From positions 175,845 through 239,844 of the forward strand of contig NZ_JAGGOK010000004.1 in the NCBI RefSeq assembly GCF_018614615.1: a stretch of 64,000 nt of DNA. Reading direction: 5' to 3'. The position numbers and the translations under genes are program-made. The stretch comes from Streptomyces sp. ISL-100. Lineage in GTDB: Bacteria > Actinomycetota > Actinomycetes > Streptomycetales > Streptomycetaceae. The notes under the pieces are model-generated. The model was given only the letters and a program-made list of their open reading frames with translations, did no database searches and had not been told where the DNA came from. Below are positions 8,358 to 17,473 of this stretch, one piece after another; within the stretch, counting starts at the first letter, position 1, and each line of letters starts with the position of its first letter.

Positions 8358-8429
8358 CGATCACTTCTCTCAGGAGACTGGGTAGTCGGCGGCAGTCAGG
8401 GCAGTCGGGGGCAATCGGGGCAGTCGGCG

Positions 8430-8849
8430 CTAGAGCGCTCTCAGGCCCTCGATCACCTCTTTCAGGATCCGCTCGTCGGGCAGCTGCGCGGGCGGTACCG
8501 GCCGGCTGACCTTGACGTAGCCGGATTCGAGGAGGTCGCCGAGGAGTACGCGGACCACGCCGACCGGCAGGTCGGCGCCGGCCGACAGTTCGGCGACGGA
8601 CTGGGTCTCCAGGCGGCACAGAGCCACCAGGGCGCGGTGTTCGGGGCCGAGCAGCGACTCCTCGGCGCTGCCCGGCGCGTTCTCAGCGAGGTCGACGAGC
8701 GCGATGAAGTCGAATCGCGCTCCGCTGGGCCCCGGTTCGGTCCTGCCGCCGGTCATCGCGTACGGACGTACCAGGGGGCCTGCTTCGGCGTCGAACCAGT
8801 GGCTGCCCTGATGGATCGGGTCGGTGCCGGTTTCCCTGTCCTCTGTCAT
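8430..8849 (-). CDS. cvnC: Conservon DUF742 protein CvnC
   Basis: This 139-aa protein is the DUF742 winged-helix-like member of the conservon. The hallmark near the N-terminus is VRPYAMTGGRTEP, followed by LGPEHRALVALCRLETQSVAELSA, LPVGVVRVLLGDLLESGYVKV and an ending with ERILKEVIEGL. The order matches the standard cvnA-B-C-D operon, 32 bp after cvnB. Its biochemical role is unproven; it is thought to bridge roadblock and GTPase subunits. Confidence 0.92.
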   Translation of the reverse strand: MTEDRETGTDPIHQGSHWFDAEAGPLVRPYAMTGGRTEPGPSGARFDFIALVDLAENAPGSAEESLLGPEHRALVALCRLETQSVAELSAGADLPVGVVRVLLGDLLESGYVKVSRPVPPAQLPDERILKEVIEGLRAL

Positions 8850-8881
8850 GTGCGGTGCCCGCCTTCTGTGCGGTCGTACGG

Positions 8882-9325
8882 TCAGCCCGCGGCCGGCGGC
8901 TGCGCGGAGAGGCGTGGCGGCGTGTACAGGTGCTCGCCCACCCGCTTGACCAGCCGGGCCATTTCGTAGGCGATCAGGCCGATGTCCGCCGTGGCGGAGC
9001 TCAGGACTGCGAGGCAGGAACCGTCCCCTGCCGCGGCGACGAACAGGAAGCCGTCGTCCATCTCCACCAGCGTCTGGCGTACGTCACCCACGCGGAAGTG
9101 GCGTCCCGCGCCCTTGGCGAGGCTGTGGAAGCCGGATGCCACGGCCGCCAGGTGCTCGGCGTCCTCGCGGTTCAGCGCGCTCGACGCACCGACGGCCAGG
9201 CCGTCGTTCGACAGCACGACCGCGTGCCGCACTTCGCCCACCCTGGTCACCAGATCGTCGAGCAGCCAGTCGAGTTCGCCGGATCCCGAACCGTGGGCGG
9301 TGCTGGTCCTCTCGTGCTCGATCAT
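8882..9325 (-). CDS. cvnB: Conservon roadblock/LC7 protein CvnB
   Basis: This 147-aa roadblock protein has LDWLLDDLVTRVGEVRHAVVLSNDG, AEHLAAVASGFHSLAKGAGRHF and GLIAYEMARLVKRVGEHL. ATG 9325 overlaps the cvnA stop (ATGA) and has AAGGAG upstream, so translation is coupled. It is strongly similar to the extra roadblock gene at 7245-7658, especially in the SLAKG-GRHFR block, pointing to duplication inside the operon. Confidence 0.93.
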   Translation of the reverse strand: MIEHERTSTAHGSGSGELDWLLDDLVTRVGEVRHAVVLSNDGLAVGASSALNREDAEHLAAVASGFHSLAKGAGRHFRVGDVRQTLVEMDDGFLFVAAAGDGSCLAVLSSATADIGLIAYEMARLVKRVGEHLYTPPRLSAQPPAAG

Positions 9326-11856
9326 TCGTGGTCTCCTTCTCTGCCGCGGGTCCATCCGCTGCGGTAGGCCGTCATGCGGTCCCTTGCCTGTTCCGGGGTA
9401 CGCCCCTGTGCGGCGGCGGCGGAGGGGTGAGCGGGTACAGCGGGCGGTGTGGGTGCTTCGCGAAGTTGCGGGACAAGACTGGCCTGCCGGACCCTTCGCG
9501 GGAGCCCGTTTTCGTCGTTCCCGCGATCGTCCGGTTCCGCGGTGCGGTTGTGCGGGCGCAGAGCGGTGACCCCGGCCGGCTGCTGCGGTCGCTCCTTCGG
9601 CGGCGGCTGGGCCGCGAGAGCGGGGCGCGGCGCCTGCGCGGCGAAGGAGGTGCCGTTGGTACGGGAAGGGCGTGGGCCGGGCACGAGAGCGGGCCCGGAC
9701 AGTGGTGCGGTCTCTTCACTCTTCGGCGGGCCTTCCTGGCGTTGCGCGCGGACCGCGGACCGCGGTGCGCCTTCTCCCTTGGTGACGGCGCTCTGGAGCA
9801 GCGGAATGGGCAGCAGGACGACAGCTGTTGTCCCGCCGTACGGCGAGGTGCGCAGGTGGACTTTGATGCCGTGCCGGGAGGCGAGTCGGCTGACCACGAA
9901 GAGGCCCAGCCTGTCGCTGTCGAAGAGGTCGAGCGCTTCGGACTGTTCGATCCTCCGGTTCGCCTCGGACAGGGATTCCTTGCCCATGCCGAGTCCGCGG
10001 TCCTCGATCTCCAGGGCGTAGCCGTTGCCGACGGGCTCACCGGTGACGCGCACCTTGGTGTGCGGCGGCGAGAACTGGGCGGCGTTCTCGACAAGTTCGG
10101 CAAGGAGGTGCGTGAGGTCCGCTACGGCGCTGCCCGCGACGGCCGCTTCGGGTAGGTGGCGTACCTCCACGCGCGCGTAGTCCTCGATTTCGGACACGGC
10201 GGCGCGTACGACATTGGTCAGCGGTACGGGCATGCGCCAGGCGCGGCCGGGAGCCGCTCCGGACAGGATGATCAGGCTTTCCGCGTGCCTGCGCATCCGG
10301 GTGGTGAGGTGGTCGAGGCGGAAGAGATCACCGAGTTCGCCCGGGTCGTCAGCGCGGCGTTCCATGCTGTCGAGCAGGTTGAGCTGGCGGTGGACGAGGA
10401 CCTGGCTGCGCCTGGCGAGGTTGACGAAGATCCCTGACACGCCGCTGGCCAGTTCGGCGCGTTCCACGGCGGAACTGACTGCTGCGCGGTGCACGGTGGC
10501 GAGGGCTTCGCCGACCTGGCCGATCTCGTCGTCGGCGGGCGGTCCCGGGGGAGCTTCCGTGTGGATGTCGATCTCTTCTCCGGCGCGGAGCCTGTCCATC
10601 GCGTGGGGCAGTTTGCGCCGGGCGATCTCCAGGGCGCCGTTGCGCAGGCTGATGAGTTCGACGACGAGTCCGCGGCCGATGCGTACGGAGATGACGAGGG
10701 AGGCTGCCACAGCCGCGAGCCCCAGGAGCACGGCGGCTCCCGCAGGCGTGAGCACGCCACGTGCGAGTGGGTCGGTGCGGGCGGCGGCGTTCCTGTCGGC
10801 CTGCGTCACGATGGCGCGCACGGAGCGCTGTACGGCGGTGTGCGCGGGTTCCCAGTCGGCCGAGGTGACGGCTTGGGCGGCCTTCCGGCCGGGCTGGGCG
10901 GCGATCACCTTGTCCTCGGCGGCGAGTACGTCGTCGTACGCGCTCTTGCCGGTGAGTGCGCGCCAGGCATCGCGCTCGGCGTCCGGCAGGTCGACAACGG
11001 CGGATTCGGTCAGGCTCCTGCGGGTCTGTGCCGCTCCGGCGAACTGCCGTTGGCGCCGTACGTCGAAGGTACGGGTGAGCTGCGCGGAGGAGAGCAACGC
11101 GTCCTCGCGTGCGAGCATTTCGCCGGCCCGGGCGAATTCGAGCAGGACGCGTGCCTCGGATCCGGGCCGGGCGTCCTGGATGCCGGTGAGCGCCCCTGTG
11201 ACGGCGAACGCGTCCTGGATGGTCCGGGTGTACTGCTCGTACGTCTTGTCCCAGTCGGCGGTGCGGTCCAGGACGCCGGTGCGCAGGGTGGTCAGTCGTT
11301 CCGTGCCGGATACGAAGGTACGGAGCCTGGTGGCCACTGTGTCCGGGAGGGCCGCGCTGTCGGCGACGGTGTGTTCGTCGTCGAGCCGGAGTGCGTCGGC
11401 CGCGCTGTCGGTGCGTTTGGCCTGCTGTTCCAGTGCGTCCGCGCGGTCGTCGTCGGGGGACGCGAGGTAGCGGACGGCGGCGCGGCGTTCGGCCTGGAGT
11501 TCGGCGACGGTGGCGGTGACGGGTATGCGTACCTCTTCGTCGACGCGTTGGAGCCGCTGTTGTCCGGCGACGTCCTGTGCCGTGGTGACGGTGGCGAAGG
11601 CCCAGAGGGCGAGCAGCGAGACGACGGGCACCATCAGCAGCGAGACGATCTTCGCCCGTACCGTTCTCGGGCGCAGCCGCCACCGTTCCCGTGGGGCGGC
11701 TGCGGGACGCGCTCGGGTGTCGGCGTGCGGTTCGTGCCCGGGGGGCGCGTCGGTGTTCTCGTCGGCGGGGGGACCTGCGTGCGCCCGCCGTCCACGCGCG
11801 GGCGGCGCGGACCGGGTTGGTGTTTCGGCGCCCGGGGTCCTGCGGGGTTTGCGCAT
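9322..11856 (-). CDS. cvnA: Conservon sensor kinase CvnA with NIT-type sensor
   Basis: This 844-aa membrane histidine-kinase-like protein has a disordered basic N-terminus, TM1 near residues 73-93 (LLMVPVVSLLALWAFA), a ~270-residue extracellular helical region of the nitrate/nitrite-sensing (NIT) type, TM2 near 365-385 (GLAAVAASLVISV), a HAMP-like stretch and a HATPase domain with N-box HLLAELVENAAQFSPP and G-box GLGMGKESL. The tail is Pro/Arg-rich and disordered. As in other conservons the classic phospho-His H-box is not obvious (RLDHLTTRMRRHAESL sits there), so it may not signal by ordinary phosphotransfer. First gene of the operon. Confidence 0.9.
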   Translation of the reverse strand: MRKPRRTPGAETPTRSAPPARGRRAHAGPPADENTDAPPGHEPHADTRARPAAAPRERWRLRPRTVRAKIVSLLMVPVVSLLALWAFATVTTAQDVAGQQRLQRVDEEVRIPVTATVAELQAERRAAVRYLASPDDDRADALEQQAKRTDSAADALRLDDEHTVADSAALPDTVATRLRTFVSGTERLTTLRTGVLDRTADWDKTYEQYTRTIQDAFAVTGALTGIQDARPGSEARVLLEFARAGEMLAREDALLSSAQLTRTFDVRRQRQFAGAAQTRRSLTESAVVDLPDAERDAWRALTGKSAYDDVLAAEDKVIAAQPGRKAAQAVTSADWEPAHTAVQRSVRAIVTQADRNAAARTDPLARGVLTPAGAAVLLGLAAVAASLVISVRIGRGLVVELISLRNGALEIARRKLPHAMDRLRAGEEIDIHTEAPPGPPADDEIGQVGEALATVHRAAVSSAVERAELASGVSGIFVNLARRSQVLVHRQLNLLDSMERRADDPGELGDLFRLDHLTTRMRRHAESLIILSGAAPGRAWRMPVPLTNVVRAAVSEIEDYARVEVRHLPEAAVAGSAVADLTHLLAELVENAAQFSPPHTKVRVTGEPVGNGYALEIEDRGLGMGKESLSEANRRIEQSEALDLFDSDRLGLFVVSRLASRHGIKVHLRTSPYGGTTAVVLLPIPLLQSAVTKGEGAPRSAVRAQRQEGPPKSEETAPLSGPALVPGPRPSRTNGTSFAAQAPRPALAAQPPPKERPQQPAGVTALRPHNRTAEPDDRGNDENGLPRRVRQASLVPQLREAPTPPAVPAHPSAAAAQGRTPEQARDRMTAYRSGWTRGREGDHE

Positions 11857-11921
11857 GGCCTCCTCGTTCCGGATTCGGGTCTGCTGCCTGAGTGGTGCGG
11901 TACGGCGGGGCCGGCGCTGTT

Positions 11922-12695
11922 CTAGGGAACGGCCGTTTCGGTCAGCCGCTCCGCGGAGGCGTAGGCGGCGCGTTCACGCGCCGTGGGTGAGAGGGCGACG
12001 AAGGCGGCGGTGAGGAAGAGGTACGAGCCCAGGCCCACGGCAAGGGGGAAGATGAACTGCATGGCCGTGGCCCCGGGGAGCTCGCTGCCCGATGGACTGA
12101 CCCGCACGCTGACGGCGGCCATTCCCGTGTAGTGCATGCTGCTGACCGCCGCTCCCATGACGAGAGAGGCGACGGCGACAGCGACCGGCGATTTGATGTT
12201 CAGGGCCGCCCACAGAGCGGCGGTCGCGGCGACGACCGCGATGGCGACGGACAGGCCGACGAGCAGCGGGTCGTAGGAGACGGCCCCGTTGAGGCGCAGT
12301 GCGGCCATGCCGAGGTAGTGCATGCTCGCCACGCCCAGCCCTGTGGTGAGGCCGCCGAGGAGCAGTGCCCTGCCGCGGTCGCGGCCGTAGCCGACGGCGA
12401 ACACCCCGGCGCCGACGACGAGCATCGCGACGATCAGGCTGAGGATGGTCAGTGGCACGTTGTAGTGGATTTCAGTGCCGGTGACGCCGAAACCGAGCAT
12501 CGCGACGAAGTGCATGGTCCAGATGCCGGTGCCGAGGGCGGACGCGGCGGTGATCAGCCAGTTGCGGCGGGAGCGTCCGCTCGCTCCCAGCGCTCGTACG
12601 GTGCAGCGCAGGGCGAGGGCGGCGCCGATGGCGGCCATCGCGTACGACAGCACGGGTGTAAGCCAGCCGAAGGTGGCGTGGTCCAGGTGTCCCAT
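11922..12695 (-). CDS. MHYT-domain integral membrane sensor
   Basis: This 257-aa protein is almost wholly membrane-embedded with about seven helices. It carries the MHYT family's repeated motifs: WTMHFVAMLG, ASMHYLGMAAL and SSMHYTGMAA, each Met/His pair near the outer face of a helix and proposed to bind copper and sense a diatomic gas. No GGDEF/EAL domain follows, so it is a stand-alone sensor. It lies 65 bp upstream of cvnA on the same strand and may feed the conservon. Confidence 0.88.
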   Translation of the reverse strand: MGHLDHATFGWLTPVLSYAMAAIGAALALRCTVRALGASGRSRRNWLITAASALGTGIWTMHFVAMLGFGVTGTEIHYNVPLTILSLIVAMLVVGAGVFAVGYGRDRGRALLLGGLTTGLGVASMHYLGMAALRLNGAVSYDPLLVGLSVAIAVVAATAALWAALNIKSPVAVAVASLVMGAAVSSMHYTGMAAVSVRVSPSGSELPGATAMQFIFPLAVGLGSYLFLTAAFVALSPTARERAAYASAERLTETAVP

Positions 12696-12863
12696 GGCCC
12701 AGGGACGCTAGTCCCGAAGGGGGCGCACACTGGGAGCGCATTTCGAAAGCTGCCGGAATATGACAGAGATACGTTTCCGAACGACCGGACCGCGCTCGAA
12801 CATGCGCACCGCACATGCGTTGCAGTCGCCGGAGTTTCGAAGAATCTGGGGGACGATGTGCGT

Positions 12864-13463
12864 ATGGCCGATGACCACACGCACGTTCAGGAGTTCTTCA
12901 CCGCTCGGGCCGCGGACTGGGACGCCCGTTTCCCGGACGACGGACCTGCCTACGCCGCCGCCGTGGCGGGCCTCGGGCTGCGGCCGGGTGACGCCGTGCT
13001 CGACGCGGGCTGCGGCACGGGGCGCGCACTGCCGTTCCTGCGTGACGCCGTGGGCCCAAAGGGCACGGTGCTGGGCGCCGATGTGACGCCGGCGATGCTG
13101 GAGGCGGCGGTGCACGCGGGCCGCCATCACGCGGCGCAGCTGCTGATCGCCGATGTCGCCCGGCTGCCTGTACGGACGGGCGCCCTCGACGCCGTGTTCG
13201 CGGCCGGGCTGATCGCTCATCTCCCCCAGCCGGCGGACAATCTGCGCGAACTGGCCAGAGTGGTGCGCCCCGGCGGTCTGCTGGCGCTGTTCCATCCCAT
13301 CGGCCGCGCTGCCCTCGCGGCCCGCCAGGGCCGGCAGATCACCCCGGTCGATCTCCGGGCCGAGCCCAACCTCCGGCCGCTGCTGGCTGGTTCGGGGTGG
13401 CGGATGACGTCGTACACCGACGAGAGCGACCGGTTCCTGGCGCTGGCCGTACGCCAGGACTGA
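12864..13463 (+). CDS. Class I SAM-dependent methyltransferase
   Basis: This 199-aa protein has the Rossmann-type methyltransferase motifs: motif I VLDAGCGTGRALPFL, then GTVLGADVTPAMLEAA, LIADVARLPVRTGALDAVF and LRELARVVRPGGLLALFHP. It most resembles methyltransferase-domain type 11 proteins of unknown substrate. ATG 12864 was chosen; GTG 12858 is two codons upstream in frame and equally spaced from GGGGGA. It is divergent from the MHYT gene and convergent with the MpaB-like gene. Confidence 0.88.
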   Translation: MADDHTHVQEFFTARAADWDARFPDDGPAYAAAVAGLGLRPGDAVLDAGCGTGRALPFLRDAVGPKGTVLGADVTPAMLEAAVHAGRHHAAQLLIADVARLPVRTGALDAVFAAGLIAHLPQPADNLRELARVVRPGGLLALFHPIGRAALAARQGRQITPVDLRAEPNLRPLLAGSGWRMTSYTDESDRFLALAVRQD

Positions 13464-13488
13464 GCCGGAACCGTCCCGCCCGGTCAGG

Positions 13489-14394
13489 TCACTCGCTGGC
13501 AGCCGCCGCCGGGCGCTCCGCGTGGGGCACCGGACAGCTCCCCGTGCCGGGAGTCGGGAACGTCCCCAGATTCGCGACCGTGTAACCGCCGGGATAGCCC
13601 TTGATCTCGGGATTCTGCCGTGCGTAGTGCGGCCTGCTGCGCGGTGGCAGCAGGCGCACGGCGCGGGCACGCAGCCGCAGCGCGCCCCTGACCAGCCCCC
13701 GGGCGGCGGGCGCCGGGGTGTCGTAGCGGAAGGCCCGCAGGAGCGCGTCGTCGAGGAGCGCGAGGCTCGCGCCGCGCACCAGCGGCGCGAGGGGGCGTGG
13801 ATACCAGGACGCCATGAGCGCGAGCGTCGCGTCCGAGACCCTGCGCGCCCCCTCGTCCCAGCCGAAGTGCTCGGCCTCGTACGTGTCGAGACAGCGCTCG
13901 AACTCCTCGAAGGACCGCGGAATGTCCTTGATACCCATGTGCTTGCCGAGATGCAGGTAGTAGGCGGAGGACGCCCGGAGTTCGTGGTCGGACAGCCGTC
14001 GCCAGCCGTAGGAGTCGATCCAGCGCTTCGGCATGACGACGAACGTGCACAGCACGTAGCGCATGTCCTCATTGCTGATCTCGTAGCTGCGGTGCATCTG
14101 GTTGATGCGGCGGATGGCGGTGCGGCCGTCCTCGGTGTCGAAGCCGTGCTCCACGACGGTGTCCAGGAGCAGGGCGGTGTCGTCGTAGCGCTTCTGGGAG
14201 CGGTCCGTCAGCTCTGCCGTCTCGGCGAGGAGGCGGCCGATGCTGGGCACCGCGTAGGTGCGATAGAGGGCCAGTTCCAATGCACGTGCGTAGTCCCAGG
14301 GGAACTCGTACGTCGCGGTGAGCCGGTAGATCGTCAGGAAGTCCTTCTCCGGGTCCATCCGTTGGATCTCCCGCAGCCGGTCGTAACGCTTCAA
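13489..14394 (-). CDS. MpaB-type (DUF2236) oxygenase-like protein
   Basis: This ~301-aa protein belongs to the oxygenase-MpaB/latex-clearing-like DUF2236 family, heme-dependent enzymes often acting on polyisoprenoids or quinone-type substrates. Visible features are the N-terminal TATYEFPWDYARALELALYR, the His-containing INQMHRSY and an Arg-rich C-terminal helix (ARGLVRGALRLRARAVRLLPPRSR). I prefer TTG 14394 because AAGGGGG lies 8 bp upstream and the reading before it is non-conserved; ATG 14358 is the alternative. Function is assigned by family only. Confidence 0.78.
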   Translation of the reverse strand: MKRYDRLREIQRMDPEKDFLTIYRLTATYEFPWDYARALELALYRTYAVPSIGRLLAETAELTDRSQKRYDDTALLLDTVVEHGFDTEDGRTAIRRINQMHRSYEISNEDMRYVLCTFVVMPKRWIDSYGWRRLSDHELRASSAYYLHLGKHMGIKDIPRSFEEFERCLDTYEAEHFGWDEGARRVSDATLALMASWYPRPLAPLVRGASLALLDDALLRAFRYDTPAPAARGLVRGALRLRARAVRLLPPRSRPHYARQNPEIKGYPGGYTVANLGTFPTPGTGSCPVPHAERPAAAASE

Positions 14395-14462
14395 CGCACC
14401 GTCCCCCTTCTGTCGCCCGGCGTCCAACTCTACGTTGGGAGTGCACACATGAAGGATCCGTG

Positions 14463-14792
14463 ATGGAACCACTCAGGGGGAAGGTGGCCCGCGTGCTGGA
14501 CAGCGTATGGGACAGACTCCGGAAGCTCTTCGGGCCGCGTCCGGGCGGTGTGCCGCAGGCACACCCGGAAACGCGGCAGCACAACATCTTCGAGGCCGCC
14601 GCGGCCTACGTGTCCGCGTGCGCGGAGGACGACGAGCCCCGTATCGAGGAGGCGGCCGGCTGGGTCTCGCCGGAGGCGCTCTCCTTCGGTGTCAATGAAC
14701 TGGCCTGCCGGGCGGTCATCGCGCTGGCGCGTGAGCGCGGCGAGTCACCGCACAGCGTGGCCCGCAGCCTCCTCGGTCTCCCGGCAGCGTGA
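14463..14792 (+). CDS. Hypothetical protein
   Basis: This 109-aa protein starts at ATG 14463, one codon after an in-frame GTG. It has a basic amphipathic N-terminus (GKVARVLDSVWDRLRKLFGP) followed by an acidic helical domain (AAYVSACAEDDEPRIEEAAGWV and ELACRAVIALARERG). No family is recognised. Codon bias is host-like. The N-terminal amphipathic helix could bind membranes; that is speculation. Confidence 0.6.
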   Translation: MEPLRGKVARVLDSVWDRLRKLFGPRPGGVPQAHPETRQHNIFEAAAAYVSACAEDDEPRIEEAAGWVSPEALSFGVNELACRAVIALARERGESPHSVARSLLGLPAA

Positions 14793-14885
14793 CGTCGCGT
14801 TCTTTCCCCCCGTGGGCCTCGACGACGGGGTTACTCACTGGTTAGGGTGCGCCGACGACCGATCCGATGGGATGAGGAGGGCGCC

Positions 14886-15689
14886 GTGACCGGGCCGGAC
14901 ACCGCCGAGGACGCCGAGGACGCACTGTTCGTGCTGACCGCGGTGCTGCTGACGCCCGCGCAGTTCCCGAGTGTGCTCGGTGACGACTATCCCGAGGCCT
15001 GTGCGGCGCTCGGTCTGGAGCCGTACGCCGACGGGTACGGGCTGGTGCTCGGCCAGGACGGCACGGGCGCACGGTGGACCGTCGTGATCGACGACGTGTC
15101 CCTGGTGGCGGTCGCCATCGCGTCCTGGGACTGCGGTATGGAGTACGACCTGTCGCCCGACGAGCGCACAGTCGTCGCCGGTCTGCCGGGCTGGCCGCTC
15201 GCGCTCGCGGTGGCCGCTCCCGGCATACCGGCTCCGCACGATCCCGTTCCCGAGAACGGACCTGACGGCGCGAGCGGGCCGTCGCCTCTCGCACCGCCCG
15301 ACACCGACGCATGGGGGCCCGCCCAGCGGCGGCTCGGCGCCGATGAGATCGCGCTCCAGTGGGCGGCCTGGCGCGAGCAGATTGACGACGAGGAGACGTT
15401 CGTGGCTCCCGGTGACAAGCCGCATTCCGGTGTGCGGCGTGTGATCAAGGAGCTGCACGGCTATGTGGACGCCCCACCGCCGCCCGGACGGGTGCGCTCG
15501 ACTTTCGCTTCCGGCGACGCCCGCACGCTCCGCGCCGACGGTCCTGGCTGGTCCGTTGTGGCCAGGACCGACGACATCGCATTTGTGCTGCTGGACGAGG
15601 AACCGGGCGAGGTTCTTCCGGTCGGCCGGGGGCCCGAACTGCCCGGTCTGCTGGAGGCCCTCGACAAGATGGCCGTACGGCCTTCCTGA
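14886..15689 (+). CDS. Hypothetical Streptomyces protein
   Basis: This 267-aa acidic protein starts at GTG 14886 behind GAGGAGG. It has two similar halves: an N-terminal domain with QFPSVLGDDYPEACAALGLEP, DGYGLVLGQDG and VVIDDVSLVAVAIASWDCG, a Pro-rich linker around residues 120-150, and a C-terminal domain with GWSVVARTDDIAFVLLDEEPG and LPGLLEALDKM. The halves echo each other and resemble SUKH/knob-type folds at a glance, but I cannot assign a family. No signal peptide. It is likely cytoplasmic. Confidence 0.65.
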   Translation: MTGPDTAEDAEDALFVLTAVLLTPAQFPSVLGDDYPEACAALGLEPYADGYGLVLGQDGTGARWTVVIDDVSLVAVAIASWDCGMEYDLSPDERTVVAGLPGWPLALAVAAPGIPAPHDPVPENGPDGASGPSPLAPPDTDAWGPAQRRLGADEIALQWAAWREQIDDEETFVAPGDKPHSGVRRVIKELHGYVDAPPPPGRVRSTFASGDARTLRADGPGWSVVARTDDIAFVLLDEEPGEVLPVGRGPELPGLLEALDKMAVRPS

Positions 15690-16094
15690 CGGCCGCCCTG
15701 CCGCGTACCGCTGCGAGGGCCGCCCCGCGGGCAAGGCTTGACCGCCTGCCGCTTCAAAGGCGCTGACCACCGCTCCGCTGTGCGGATCGTCCGCAGGCGC
15801 TGAGCGCGAGCGGGCGCGATGCGGCTGCCGCCGCGGAGCGCGTAGTCGGTTGAGGGCATGTCCGTGGAGCGGCAGGCGAATGGCGGCGGAGAGCGCACGA
15901 CGGGGCCTGCGAGGGCCCGCGAGACGGTGTAGGCGTCGAAGTCGGCCCTCTGCCCGTGCGGGGCGACGGTTTTCGTGGACGGCACCCATGTGAGGGCCCT
16001 GCGCCGTGTGGGCCGGGCCCATGGCCGGACCGGGCTGTGCGACAGCACGATGTGGCGCTGCGCCCGTCTTCCCGCAGCGAACCCGGAGGTTCCC
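15690..16094 (+). other. 405-bp non-coding stretch before secreted esterase
   Basis: No convincing gene is seen on either strand. Open frames here lack ribosome sites and conserved residues. The stretch holds several GC-rich imperfect inverted repeats, and the last 20 bp carry GGAGG for the esterase gene. Confidence 0.4.
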
Positions 16095-17465
16095 ATGCGC
16101 CCGTCCAGAGGCGTCCCGCTCGTTGCCGCACTTCTCATGGTGCTGACCACCGTCGGCTCCGCCGGCGCTGCACCCCCTGCCCACGCGGGTGGTTCCTGTG
16201 CGGGGCGGGACCGTCCGGCCGTGCCGGGAGCGGAACGTCAACGCGTGGCCTGTCTGCCCGACTTGACCACTGCGGGGCTGGCCGGCACGGCGTACACCGA
16301 CACCGCCGACCAGGTGGGGCTGTCCGCGAAGGGCACCAAGAACCCTTCCGGTGTGCCGGGCCTGCAGATCGACGGCCACTTCCCTGATGATTCGCGCTTC
16401 AACGCCACTCATGGGTGGCGGCACGACGCTCAGTTCGTCATCCGGATGCCCGATCGCTGGAACGGCGGCCTTGTCGTCACGGGTGCGCCCGGTACGCGCA
16501 AGCAGTACGCGACCGACGCCCTCATCTCCGACCAGGTGATCGCTCAGGGCTACGCGTACGCGGCGACCGACAAGGGGAACAGCGGCCCCGACTTCTTCAT
16601 GGACGGTGAGAGGCCCGGCGACGCGGTGGCGGAGTGGAACCGGCGTACCACGGAGCTGACGCGCGCGGCACGCAGGACCGTCGCGCGGTGGTACGGGCAC
16701 GCGCCACGGCGGACGTACATGACGGGCATCTCCAACGGCGGCTATCTGACGCGCTGGCAGCTCGAGAACCATCCCGGGCTCTACGACGGCGGGGTGGACT
16801 GGGAGGGCGCTCTGTGGACCGCCGACGGCGGGGGTCTCCTGGACTCCCTGCCGGTCGCCGTGGCCCGGAGCCTCGGCCGGGCAAAGGACGAGGATCTTCT
16901 GAAGGCCGGTTTCGCACCGGGGTCGCAGTTCCTGTGGCCGTACCACGAGAAGGCCTACTGGGGGCTGACCCAGAAGATCTACCGCGCGGAGTTCGATCCG
17001 TCGTACGACCCGGCCTGTCCAGGGTCATCGGCCGGTGCTACGCTGCCGGAGATCCTCGCGCCCTGTGCGGCGGACGCGGAGTACGACTACGCCGCGCGCC
17101 CCGACGCCGTACACCGCGCCGTGGGGCGGGTCGCGCTGACGGGGCGGATCGGCAAGCCGCTGATCACGCTGCACGGTGATCTGGACACACTGCTGCCGAT
17201 CGCCACCGACTCGGACGTGTACGAGCGGATGGTGGCGGGACGGGGGCGCGACCGGCTGCACCGCTACTACACCGTCGAGGGCGGCACCCATGTCGACTCG
17301 CTCTACGACACGTATCCGGAGCGGCTGCGGCCGGTCCTGCCTTGCTATCGCTCCGCCTTCACGGCGCTCGTGGCGTGGGTGGAGGACGGCAGCACCCCGC
17401 CCGCGGACCGGACGATCGCCAGGCCCGCGAGCGGTGATGTGGTCAACTCCTGCGCGCTGGGCTGA
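16095..17465 (+). CDS. Secreted tannase/feruloyl-esterase-like hydrolase
   Basis: This 456-aa protein starts at ATG 16095 after GGAGG. A Sec signal peptide (RPSRGVPLVAALLMVLTTVG) is followed by a likely cleavage site near APPAHAGG. The mature part is an alpha/beta hydrolase with nucleophile elbow GISNGG, acid region HGDLDTLLP and His in GGTHVDSLYD. Paired Cys residues (CAG, CLPD; CPG, CAAD; CYR, CALG) suggest several disulfides, typical of tannase/feruloyl esterase and 3-hydroxybutyrate-oligomer hydrolase families. It is exported and hydrolyses an ester; the natural substrate is open. Confidence 0.82.
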   Translation: MRPSRGVPLVAALLMVLTTVGSAGAAPPAHAGGSCAGRDRPAVPGAERQRVACLPDLTTAGLAGTAYTDTADQVGLSAKGTKNPSGVPGLQIDGHFPDDSRFNATHGWRHDAQFVIRMPDRWNGGLVVTGAPGTRKQYATDALISDQVIAQGYAYAATDKGNSGPDFFMDGERPGDAVAEWNRRTTELTRAARRTVARWYGHAPRRTYMTGISNGGYLTRWQLENHPGLYDGGVDWEGALWTADGGGLLDSLPVAVARSLGRAKDEDLLKAGFAPGSQFLWPYHEKAYWGLTQKIYRAEFDPSYDPACPGSSAGATLPEILAPCAADAEYDYAARPDAVHRAVGRVALTGRIGKPLITLHGDLDTLLPIATDSDVYERMVAGRGRDRLHRYYTVEGGTHVDSLYDTYPERLRPVLPCYRSAFTALVAWVEDGSTPPADRTIARPASGDVVNSCALG

Positions 17466-17473
17466 GCCGGGGC

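Noticed and set aside
15754..16131. Minus-strand ORF before the secreted esterase
   Set aside because: Composition is Arg/Ser/Pro-rich and shadow-like, with no start signal or motif.
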